DNA of 6,007 nucleotides. Source: an uncultured Peptococcaceae bacterium (lineage in GTDB: Bacteria > Bacillota > Desulfotomaculia > Desulfotomaculales > Desulfallaceae). Where the stretch lies: the NCBI GenBank assembly GCA_913064925.1, contig CAJYBN010000171.1, forward strand, positions 1 through 6,007, given 5' to 3'. Position numbers and translations under genes: made by a program. Shown here piece by piece: positions 1-4,511 of the stretch. Each line of letters starts with the position of its first letter. The stretch's first letter is position 1. Under the pieces are notes generated by a model. The model made no database searches. It was not told where the DNA came from and saw nothing but the letters and a program-made list of their open reading frames with translations.

Positions 1-163
1 ACCCATTGACCCGCTGCAACCCCATACTGATTGTCAAAGAGCTCAGGAGTATTATGCCACGGGAACGGATGTTTGTGAAGTATTTATCGCCCTACCGGGC
101 GATGCCTCTTTTATCCTACGGCATAAGGCCGTAGGTTTTCAGAGGCAATTTTCTATAAAATAA
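1..163 (+). other. Possible 3' end of an upstream gene (frame unresolved)
   Basis: Two plus-strand frames are open from the left edge. One runs from base 2 to a TAA at 161-163 (53 residues, containing GTDVCEVFIALPGD). The other runs from base 3 to a TAG at 132-134 (containing ILIVKELRSIM and ending SYGIRP). Neither has a start in the window and I recognise neither product. The second frame has somewhat higher third-position GC, and its stop lies inside a hairpin, which would suit a terminator. Every minus-strand frame is broken by stops. Either frame could be open by chance, so this is only a hint that a plus-strand gene ends here. Confidence 0.3.
86..146 (+). terminator. Two abutting hairpins, possible terminator
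   Basis: A perfect 7-bp stem (ATCGCCC 86-92 with GGGCGAT 97-103, loop TACC) abuts a second dyad. The second dyad has an outer stem GCCTCT 104-109 with AGAGGC 141-146 and an inner 8-bp stem CCTACGGC 115-122 with GCCGTAGG 128-135, loop ATAAG. The two parts of the second dyad are separated by a symmetric 5-by-5 internal loop. The inner stem is followed only by TTTTC, so it would be a weak intrinsic terminator. It could instead be a structured RNA or a repeat element. The stems are seen directly; the role is inferred. Confidence 0.4.
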
Positions 164-201
164 TATTTAAGGTCAACTGGCGTAAAGTTGTGTTAAAATA
201 C

Positions 202-213
202 TTAATATATTAA
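202..213. promoter_or_regulatory. AT-rich palindrome in the upstream region of the Crp/Fnr gene
   Basis: TTAATATATTAA is a perfect 12-bp palindrome in a very AT-rich stretch (about 147-222) that must hold the promoter of the following regulator gene. Several -10-like hexamers are present (TAAAAT 194-199, TAATAT 203-208), but none has a convincing -35 at 16-18 bp. A second, looser dyad, CAACT 174-178 with AGTTG 186-190, lies just upstream. Either could be an operator, but in such AT-rich sequence chance is a real alternative. Confidence 0.25.
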
Positions 214-243
214 CTATTTACTTGTCATCAGAGGTGTTTGGCT

Positions 244-948
244 GTGAATGAAAGCTTGAATGATTTGGGCAGGGAATTAAACAATAACATTCTAAGGTCG
301 GACCCTATGCTTAGCGACCTGGAAAAGAATATCATCAGGTTGGCGGGTTCCACTGTTCGCTATCCTAAGGGGCATATAATTTTCGCGGCGGGTGATATTT
401 CCGACCGGGTTTATCTTATTGAGAGCGGCTGGGTAAAAATTTACCGGTTGTCCGCTGATGGCAGGAGGGTAACTGTAGGCAGCATCCGTAGCCCGGGGGA
501 GATGATGGGCCTGGCGGAAACTTTACTGGGCATGGAGCGAACGTGTTACGCAGGAGCCTTGGAACCGGTTACCCTGGTGGTAATGACCAAGAATAAATTT
601 GAGGAATTGATGGTTCAGCATCCTTTTTTAGCTATTAAGGTGGCTAAATTGTTGGGTGCCAGAATGCGCGAGGCGGAGGCTATCATCCAGGAGATGGTAT
701 GCTGGCAGGCGCCGGGCAGGCTGGCGCTGATGCTGATGAAAATGGGCGAGCGCGTGGGGGTGCGTACAAAGAACGGTATCAAGATCAACCTGCACCTAAC
801 CCACGAAGAAATAGCCAGTATGGTGGGCACATCCAGGCAGACGGTTACTTCCTTGCTCAATACCTTCAAACAGGAAAAAAGTATTACCTACGAGGGTAAA
901 GTAATAAGAATCGTTAACCCCGATAAGCTGGCCAAGTGGCTGACTTAA
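244..948 (+). CDS. Crp/Fnr-family transcriptional regulator
   Basis: This is a cytoplasmic DNA-binding regulator of about 234 residues, normal for the family. An N-terminal cyclic-nucleotide-binding-like beta barrel (about 25-120, with YPKGHIIFAAGD and PGEMMGLAE) is followed by a dimerisation helix (about 125-155) and a C-terminal winged helix (HLTHEEIASMVGTSRQTVTS, about 184-203). The usual cAMP-pocket Glu of CRP appears replaced, and there are only two Cys (101, 153), so neither cAMP binding nor an FNR-type Fe-S cluster is supported; the ligand is unknown. The recognition helix has SRQTV with Gln where CRP has Glu, which resembles CooA. However, no CooA heme-ligand Cys/His pair is visible at the equivalent place. 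The start is GTG 244, because GAGGTG (231-236) sits 7 nt upstream; the in-frame TTG at 238 is only 1 nt from it. The gene ends at a terminator, so it is monocistronic, and it faces a TGTCA half-site array downstream. Confidence 0.93.
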   Translation: MNESLNDLGRELNNNILRSDPMLSDLEKNIIRLAGSTVRYPKGHIIFAAGDISDRVYLIESGWVKIYRLSADGRRVTVGSIRSPGEMMGLAETLLGMERTCYAGALEPVTLVVMTKNKFEELMVQHPFLAIKVAKLLGARMREAEAIIQEMVCWQAPGRLALMLMKMGERVGVRTKNGIKINLHLTHEEIASMVGTSRQTVTSLLNTFKQEKSITYEGKVIRIVNPDKLAKWLT

Positions 949-951
949 TGG

Positions 952-977
952 AAAAGCCGTAAAAGCCGGCTTTTTTT
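952..977 (+). terminator. Intrinsic terminator of the Crp/Fnr gene
   Basis: AAAAGCCG (952-959) pairs with CGGCTTTT (967-974) across a 7-nt loop. The T-tract runs through 977. It begins 4 nt after the stop codon and is a standard rho-independent terminator, separating the regulator from the permease unit downstream. Confidence 0.85.
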
Positions 978-1007
978 ATGAATTATCGTTTTAATATGTC
1001 GCGCAGA

Positions 1008-1057
1008 TGACAACCTTTTGTCACAAAGATGACCATCGGACTGTCATTTCATTGACA
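1008..1057. promoter_or_regulatory. Phased array of Crp/Fnr-type half-sites upstream of the first TSUP gene
   Basis: Five half-sites alternate in orientation: TGACA 1008, TGTCA 1019, TGACC 1030, TGTCA 1042 and TGACA 1053. Start-to-start spacing is 11, 11, 12 and 11 bp. The outer pairs form perfect palindromes, TGACAACCTTTTGTCA (1008-1023) and TGTCATTTCATTGACA (1042-1057), both with the 5-6-5 geometry of CRP/FNR operators. CooA, a family member with Gln in its recognition helix, is known to bind TGTCA-N6-CGACA. The regulator encoded just upstream also has SRQTV, so it is the likely ligand of this array. The half-sites are seen directly; the identity of the binder is inferred. Confidence 0.7.
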
Positions 1058-1075
1058 TTAGCCTCCCTAATCATT

Positions 1076-1084
1076 TGCTAAACT
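1076..1084 (+). promoter_or_regulatory. Candidate extended -10 promoter of the TSUP unit
   Basis: TGC followed by TAAACT (1079-1084) is an extended -10 with four of six consensus matches. It predicts a start near 1091, which puts the centre of the 1042-1057 palindrome (1049.5) at -41.5, the class II activator position for Crp/Fnr proteins. No good -35 lies at the right distance, which fits an activator-dependent promoter. A competing TATGAT (1085-1090) also lacks a -35. The leader to the GTG start would be about 47 nt. Confidence 0.4.
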
Positions 1085-1137
1085 TATGATTAACATTAAT
1101 AAACATAATATTTAAACCTTAAAAGCGGGGGGTTGCA

Positions 1138-2118
1138 GTGGAATTAGTCAGTAATCCTGTTTTTATCTTGTTGTGGGGCATTATCGTAGGTTATGTATTT
1201 TCTACGGTGGGCGCCGCGGGAGCCATTTTAACCTTTATCGGCCAAACGGTAGTTTTCAAGTTTGACAAGGCCATGATTAAGCACCTGGTAAACTCGGGCA
1301 TAGCGGAAGCCCAAGCCAAGACCACAGCCAAGAACACCCTGAAGGTGCATAACTTAATGGCTGTGATTCTCTCACCATTAATTTCGGTGCCCAGGTACTT
1401 CAAGGAAAAAAGGGTGGCGATTCCCTTGGCTTTATGCATTGCTGTGGGGGTAGTCCTGGGCGCCTTGATCGGGCCCGCTATTCCCATGACCCTGAAACAG
1501 TACAAGTTCTGGTTCGGGGTGGTTACCTTTATCATCGGCATCAGGCTGTTTTACGAAACTACGGAAACTTACCGCAAAGGGAGACAGAAGTTACAAAGCA
1601 TTTCCAAAAAATTTGAAGAAAAGGTCAAGGAACTGAAAAAATCCGGCAAGTGGGAAGAGCTGGCGGCGGAAGGATTCAAGGTTACCAACTTTAATGTCGG
1701 CAGTTTGAAATTTACCTTCTGGGGCGAGGAATTTTCCATCAACCCCATACTGGCTGCGGTGGGCGGATTTTTTATCGCCATTATCGCTTCCATGTTCGGC
1801 TTGGGCGGGGGATTTATGCTGGTTCCTTACCTGTCTTCGGTATTCGTATTGCCCATGTTCATGGTTTCCGGTACATCGGTGGCTATTGTCTTCATTAACT
1901 CGCTGGTGGCCATTACCAGTTACCTGCAAAAAGGTGCCCAGCCCGACCTGCTGTTCGTGGGCATCATGCTGGTGGGTATAGCCATCGGTTCGTTTATCGG
2001 CCCCGTAACCCAGAAGTATTATAAGGAAAAGTACCTGCGCCTGTTCCTTTCCATTATACTGCTGTTCTACGGCCTGCGCTTCATGGGCGTGTGGGCCGCG
2101 CTGGGCATCCCCATCTAA
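1138..2118 (+). CDS. TSUP-family (TauE/SafE-like) membrane permease 1
   Basis: This is an integral membrane carrier of the TSUP/TauE-SafE family (DUF81), whose members move sulfite, sulfate, sulfonates or other organic acids and oxyanions; the substrate cannot be read from sequence. Of its 326 residues, the N-terminal half has about five hydrophobic segments, with the repeat motif STVGAAGAILTF near 22-33. The C-terminal half repeats this with MFGLGGGFMLVPYLSS near 219-234. Between the halves, about 142-190 is a Lys/Glu-rich helical linker ending in LKFTFWGEEFS, larger than in ordinary 250-residue members and shared with the second TSUP gene in the window. The start is GTG 1138, 5 nt after a GGGGGG tract (1127-1132). 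The gene probably shares a transcript with the small membrane protein 64 nt downstream and lies under the half-site array. Confidence 0.92.
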   Translation: MELVSNPVFILLWGIIVGYVFSTVGAAGAILTFIGQTVVFKFDKAMIKHLVNSGIAEAQAKTTAKNTLKVHNLMAVILSPLISVPRYFKEKRVAIPLALCIAVGVVLGALIGPAIPMTLKQYKFWFGVVTFIIGIRLFYETTETYRKGRQKLQSISKKFEEKVKELKKSGKWEELAAEGFKVTNFNVGSLKFTFWGEEFSINPILAAVGGFFIAIIASMFGLGGGFMLVPYLSSVFVLPMFMVSGTSVAIVFINSLVAITSYLQKGAQPDLLFVGIMLVGIAIGSFIGPVTQKYYKEKYLRLFLSIILLFYGLRFMGVWAALGIPI

Positions 2119-2182
2119 AGCCTTTACCGGCGGGATGCCGGGGAATATATATGAGATTTGCGTACCGAAAGGAGGCGTGGCG

Positions 2183-2638
2183 GTGATAAACATACAGGCC
2201 GCGTTGCTTGTCAGTTTAGCTGCATTCATCGTGACTCCGTTGGTAGTCACGGTGGCTGCCCGCCTTTCGCAACAGCAAACCAAAGATAAACTAATGGCCA
2301 AAATTAAAGAGTACAGTGAGCTTTCTTCGGATGCTTCTAATGCAGGGGTGCGAAACATGTATGCCGCCCTGCAAAAGCAAGGGAATGAAGTTTTGATGCA
2401 ATACTACGTCGTCCTTTATAGGGAAGCGGTGGTGGAACTGGCCCTGCACGTACTGGTTTTGGGTATCATACAAAATTATTACCCTGTGCATGTGCTTAAT
2501 TTCTCCATCCAAGTCTGGGGGCTGGGCGACGGCCTGAGCAGCGTGGGCTGGTACATTATCAGCGCCATTCTGGTTTTTCAACTGCTGGTGAAACCTCTAA
2601 AGCCGAAGTTAAGGTTTTTCAGACCCGGCTGGGTTTAG
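2183..2638 (+). CDS. Small three-helix membrane protein, family unknown
   Basis: The protein has 151 residues from GTG 2183, which sits 7 nt after AAAGGAGG (2168-2175). The longer frame from ATG 2135 has no ribosome site and would start upstream of this one. TM1 is about 5-25. A polar helical stretch follows (27-70, RLSQQQTKDKLMAKIKEY onward). TM2 is about 75-97, an outer loop about 98-117, TM3 about 118-136, and the tail is basic (KPLKPKLRFF). Positive charges put the polar stretch and the C-terminus in the cytoplasm and the N-terminus outside. This three-helix plan, with a cytoplasmic helical segment between TM1 and TM2, resembles the DUF106/EMC3 branch of the Oxa1/YidC superfamily, but I see no diagnostic motif, so this is a structural guess. 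Its position behind the TSUP gene suggests a partner or assembly role. Confidence 0.82.
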   Translation: MINIQAALLVSLAAFIVTPLVVTVAARLSQQQTKDKLMAKIKEYSELSSDASNAGVRNMYAALQKQGNEVLMQYYVVLYREAVVELALHVLVLGIIQNYYPVHVLNFSIQVWGLGDGLSSVGWYIISAILVFQLLVKPLKPKLRFFRPGWV

Positions 2639-2644
2639 CCGGTC
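2622..2644. terminator. Hairpin shared by two convergent stop codons
   Basis: GAC 2622-2624 pairs with GTC 2642-2644 and CGGCT 2626-2630 with AGCCG 2637-2641, with one bulged C and a GGGTTT loop. The hairpin spans the TAG of the plus-strand membrane protein (2636-2638) and reaches the TGA of the minus-strand small gene (2643-2645). These stops are only 4 nt apart. No T-tract follows on either strand, so termination would be weak. Confidence 0.35.
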
Positions 2645-2786
2645 AGTCCGTTTCATCATAAGAAAGCCTGGTCACCCGGGTAAATTTCCCGCGGCGGATT
2701 TCTTTCCGGGTGGCTTCTTTTTCCAAAAAATCAGTCATGCCCGGGGCTACTTTGGGTTTATTGTGCCTTCTCCTTTTTCTGCGCAT
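2643..2786 (-). CDS. Small basic hypothetical protein (47 aa)
   Basis: A minus-strand ATG at 2786-2784 follows AAGGAGGG by 6 nt and opens a 47-codon frame ending in TGA (2643-2645). The protein starts MRRKRRRHNKPK and continues with a mixed-charge segment (DFLEKEATRKEIRRGKFTRV). It is highly basic, with no membrane segment, Cys or signal peptide. The strong ribosome site and clean reading frame make it a likely real gene despite its size. I recognise no family. The Arg/Lys-rich N-terminus would suit nucleic-acid or ribosome binding, but that is inference. It converges on the membrane-protein gene with a 4-nt gap. Its translation start lies inside a tandem duplication. Confidence 0.72.
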   Translation of the reverse strand: MRRKRRRHNKPKVAPGMTDFLEKEATRKEIRRGKFTRVTRLSYDETD

Positions 2787-2835
2787 GTGTTTCCCTCCTT
2801 ATATGTGGTGCGCAAATGTTTGCCTCCTCATATGT
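2781..2835 (-). repeat. Tandem duplication of a ribosome-site and start module
   Basis: Two 26-bp copies (2781-2806 and 2810-2835) match at 22 positions with a period of 29 bp. On the minus strand each copy carries ACATAT, a ribosome site (AAGGAGGG or GAGGAGGC), AAACA and a start-like codon before CGC. The inner copy has ATG and starts the 47-aa gene. The outer copy has TTG at 2815-2813, which would open a 22-codon frame in a different register that overlaps the start of the real gene and ends at 2747. A regulatory upstream ORF is possible; a relic duplication is the simpler reading. Confidence 0.65.
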
Positions 2836-2948
2836 ATTTTGCCCCGGCTTTTTTTGTGTATCCGGGCGGGCGGTCTGACAAAAAAGTTTGCTTGGCCTGA
2901 CCGTTGCCCTATCCCGGTGAGGCCACCGGTACGGACCAAAAGCCAACA
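2836..2948. other. Non-coding stretch with small inverted repeats
   Basis: I find no supportable gene here on either strand. It contains CCGGTG (2914-2919) with CACCGG (2924-2929), a tight 6-bp stem, and a wider CGGTC/GACCG pair (about 2871-2903). It should hold the promoter of the minus-strand 47-aa gene, but no convincing -35/-10 pair is visible. Confidence 0.4.
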
Positions 2949-2974
2949 GGGGAGAGGTTGTTAAACCGCTCCCC
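2949..2974. terminator. Hairpin terminator at the end of the broken coiled-coil frame
   Basis: GGGGAG (2949-2954) pairs with CTCCCC (2969-2974) and GGTT (2956-2959) with AACC (2964-2967), with one A/G mismatch between the stems and a GTTA loop. The minus-strand stop TAA (2963-2961) lies in the loop. Downstream tracts are modest on both strands (CTTAACTTTTC on plus, TGTTGGCTTTT on minus), so it may be a weak bidirectional terminator. Confidence 0.5.
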
Positions 2975-3092
2975 TTAACTTTTCTATTTCGGCTTCCAGG
3001 GCTGTTATTGGCAACTTGAGGTTCTGCAGGCGTTGTTCCAGCTGCGCCAGCTGCTAGGTTTTTGTTTTAGCGCCGCTCTCGGGCGCGCTCAT
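2961..3092 (-). pseudogene. Short coiled-coil protein interrupted by in-frame TAG
   Basis: A minus-strand frame from ATG 3092-3090 reads MSAPESGAKTKT, then TAG (3056-3054), then 30 residues with a heptad-like leucine pattern (QLAQLEQRLQNLKL onward, AEIEKLRGAV) to TAA at 2963-2961. The post-stop part looks strongly protein-like and its own stop sits in a hairpin, so this was probably one small coiled-coil protein. TAG may be a CAG-to-TAG nonsense change. Readthrough or pyrrolysine insertion is conceivable because some Peptococcaceae encode pyrrolysine, but nothing here supports it. No clear ribosome site precedes the ATG. I do not recognise a family. Confidence 0.45.
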
Positions 3093-3159
3093 GATATTGG
3101 CTTTCAGCAGTGAAATTTTAAATTTTTTTCTTGTTTTGTTACTGAAGAAATGATAATAT

Positions 3160-3184
3160 ATACGTAATATCACTATATGCGTAT
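3160..3184. promoter_or_regulatory. Dyad upstream of padR, candidate operator
   Basis: ATACG (3160-3164) and ATAT (3167-3170) are mirrored by ATAT (3175-3178) and CGTAT (3180-3184) around a CACT centre, with slightly unequal spacing. PadR proteins usually bind dyads near their own promoter, and this one lies just upstream of the padR promoter. The local sequence is AT-rich, so the evidence is moderate. Confidence 0.4.
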
Positions 3185-3197
3185 TGTACTTAGATTT

Positions 3198-3226
3198 TTA
3201 TTGATCATATTCTTGTATTATATAAT
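3198..3226 (+). promoter_or_regulatory. Promoter of the padR unit
   Basis: A perfect TATAAT (3221-3226) lies 17 bp downstream of TTATTG (3198-3203); TTGATC at 3201-3206 is a better -35 but with only 14 bp spacing. The predicted start near 3233 is downstream of the in-frame ATG at 3177, which argues that translation starts at 3264. Confidence 0.55.
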
Positions 3227-3263
3227 TGTATTAGTTTCCATCCAGGAGGTAACCAGGTTTCAA

Positions 3264-3644
3264 ATGACGGAAAATAAAACGCCAAGCGCCGCCGGCATCA
3301 CCCTGGATAAAATGATTCAACCTACTTTGTTGCTGCTTATTTACGCAAAGCCCTCGCACGGCTACGAGCTTATTCAAAACTTTAACGCGCTGGACCCGAC
3401 GGAAATTGTGGAGCCTGCCACCATTTACCGGAACTTGAGACGTATGGAAAGTGAGGGATACATTATATCCAAATGGAAGACGTCGGAGGCGGGACCTGCC
3501 AGAAGGCAGTACGAGATAACTCAGCAAGGTGTTGCGGCGCTGGAAGAGGCCGTAGTCAAGCTGGAACACCAAAAGAAGCAAATTGAAGAATTTATCAATA
3601 CGTTCCAAGACCTGAAAGAGGGGAGGCGTGCCAGTGAAAAGTGA
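3264..3644 (+). CDS. PadR-family transcriptional regulator
   Basis: This is a 126-residue winged-helix repressor of the short PadR class. Visible motifs are HGYELIQ (32-38), the recognition-helix region PATIYRNLRRMESEGYI (51-67) and the wing GPARRQYEITQQG (77-89), followed by a long charged dimerisation helix (about 90-118). The start is ATG 3264; the frame is open back to ATG 3177, but that would add a hydrophobic AT-rich leader upstream of the TATAAT promoter. The AGGAGGT (3244-3250) lies 13 nt from the ATG, longer than usual, so initiation may be inefficient. The stop overlaps the start of the next gene by 11 nt, implying translational coupling with the WtpA-like protein. PadR members typically repress efflux or stress genes and respond to small ligands; here the downstream TSUP gene is the obvious target. 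Confidence 0.9.
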   Translation: MTENKTPSAAGITLDKMIQPTLLLLIYAKPSHGYELIQNFNALDPTEIVEPATIYRNLRRMESEGYIISKWKTSEAGPARRQYEITQQGVAALEEAVVKLEHQKKQIEEFINTFQDLKEGRRASEK

Positions 3645-4452
3645 TATGAATTCTTTAAAAATACTGCATGCCGGCGCGCTGAGGAAGCCGATCAAGGAAT
3701 GTATACACTTGCTTTGGGAAAAATACCCGGACCTTAAGGTCGATCTGGAGTACGCGGGTTCTCGTGCCTGCGCCAAAGCCGTGGCGGAAGGTAAAGTGGT
3801 AGACGTTATCGCTTTGGCGGATTACAAGGTATTCAACGATATATTGATACCTAAGTTTGTGGACACATCTTTCGTTTTTGCTACTGACCAAATGGTTCTG
3901 GCGTTTGATGAGTTTGCCCCGGGCAGCCGGGAAATAAATGCGCAAAACTGGATGGATGTTTTGTTGAATAATAATGTCAGGTATGCGCGTTCCGATCACC
4001 GCCTGGATCCTTGCGGTTACCGCACTTTGATACTTTGGCAACTGGCGGAGAAGTATTACGGCCGGCCGGGTTTATACGAACAGCTGGAAAACAATTGGAG
4101 CAACCTTTACCCAAAGTCCATTGACCTGGCCGTGGCGCTGTATGAAGGAAAGATCGATTACGGGTTTGTATACTTGTCAGTGACCATACAAATGAACCTC
4201 GATTATGTACAGTTCCCGTCTGAAATAAATCTCAGCGACCCCCGCTTGGCGGGTTACTACGCCCAGGCCAAGGTAACTATCGAAGGTAACTACCCCGGCC
4301 TGGAGGCGGAGATAACGGGGGCGCCCATAGAATTTGCCGTAGCAATCCCCAAAAATTCTAATCAAAAAGAACTTGCCCAAGAATTCATTGATATTCTCAC
4401 GGGGCCTGCGGGTGAAAAAATACTGGAAAAAAACGGCTTAATTCCTTGTTAA
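3634..4452 (+). CDS. WtpA/ModA-like oxyanion-binding protein without signal peptide
   Basis: This is a periplasmic-binding-protein fold resembling WtpA, the tungstate/molybdate-binding component of an ABC importer. With the GTG 3634 start it has 272 residues. Matching motifs are ILHAGALRKPI (10-20), EYAGSRACAKAV (39-50), DVIALADY (57-64), SDHRLDPCGYR (120-130), DYGFVYLSV (175-183) and GAPIEFAVAI (229-238). Asp125 of DPCGYR and Glu233 of PIEFAV correspond, as I recall, to the carboxylates that give octahedral tungstate coordination in archaeal ModA/WtpA. Known WtpA proteins begin with a lipoprotein or Sec signal. Here the mature domain starts within 10 residues and no hydrophobic N-terminus or lipobox exists, so the protein should be cytoplasmic. 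The start is GTG 3634, 7 nt after GGGAGG; GTG 3628 is 1 nt from it. No ABC permease or ATPase gene follows; instead the gene is coupled to padR and precedes a TSUP carrier. Confidence 0.88.
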   Translation: MKSDMNSLKILHAGALRKPIKECIHLLWEKYPDLKVDLEYAGSRACAKAVAEGKVVDVIALADYKVFNDILIPKFVDTSFVFATDQMVLAFDEFAPGSREINAQNWMDVLLNNNVRYARSDHRLDPCGYRTLILWQLAEKYYGRPGLYEQLENNWSNLYPKSIDLAVALYEGKIDYGFVYLSVTIQMNLDYVQFPSEINLSDPRLAGYYAQAKVTIEGNYPGLEAEITGAPIEFAVAIPKNSNQKELAQEFIDILTGPAGEKILEKNGLIPC

Positions 4453-4469
4453 AGGAGGTAACTACAGCG

Positions 4470-4496
4470 ATGAATCATACGCAATTTGCCGGTTAG
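4470..4496 (+). CDS. Eight-residue mini-ORF (possible leader peptide)
   Basis: AAAGGAGGT (4451-4459), which begins inside the stop codon of the previous gene, is followed 10 nt later by ATG and a frame reading MNHTQFAG to TAG (4494-4496). The ribosome site of the next gene (AAAGGAG, 4497-4503) starts at the base after this stop. A near-perfect ribosome site serving only eight codons is unusual. It could hold ribosomes next to the TSUP start, or be a remnant of a lost small gene. It has no obvious run of regulatory codons. Confidence 0.4.
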   Translation: MNHTQFAG

Positions 4497-4511
4497 AAAG
4501 GAGATAAAAAC

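Noticed and set aside
222..227. TTGTCA half-site just before the Crp/Fnr start as an autoregulatory operator
   Set aside because: There is no partner half-site at 11 bp on either side.
2127..2141. Short hairpin (CCGGC/GCCGG) after the first TSUP gene as a terminator
   Set aside because: The stem is only 5 bp with no T-tract, and the next gene follows closely, so read-through is more likely.
2135..2182. Upstream ATG start for the small membrane protein
   Set aside because: No ribosome site precedes it, and a strong AAAGGAGG lies inside this extension at the right distance from GTG 2183.
1591..2358. Long minus-strand open frame opposite the TSUP gene
   Set aside because: It is antisense to a clear TSUP gene and runs into the next gene; its His/Gln/Arg-rich translation is typical of a shadow frame.
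2836..2948. A riboswitch upstream of the 47-aa gene
   Set aside because: Some GGGCAA-like and paired elements are present, but they do not match the conserved core of any riboswitch class I know.
2710..2964. Plus-strand 84-codon frame in the accessory patch
   Set aside because: It has no ribosome site, a Cys/Leu-rich low-credibility translation, and overlaps the better-supported minus-strand 47-aa gene.
3177..3263. N-terminal extension of the PadR frame with a hydrophobic leader
   Set aside because: The ATG at 3177 has no ribosome site and lies upstream of a perfect TATAAT; the added residues are AT-rich and unlike PadR N-termini.
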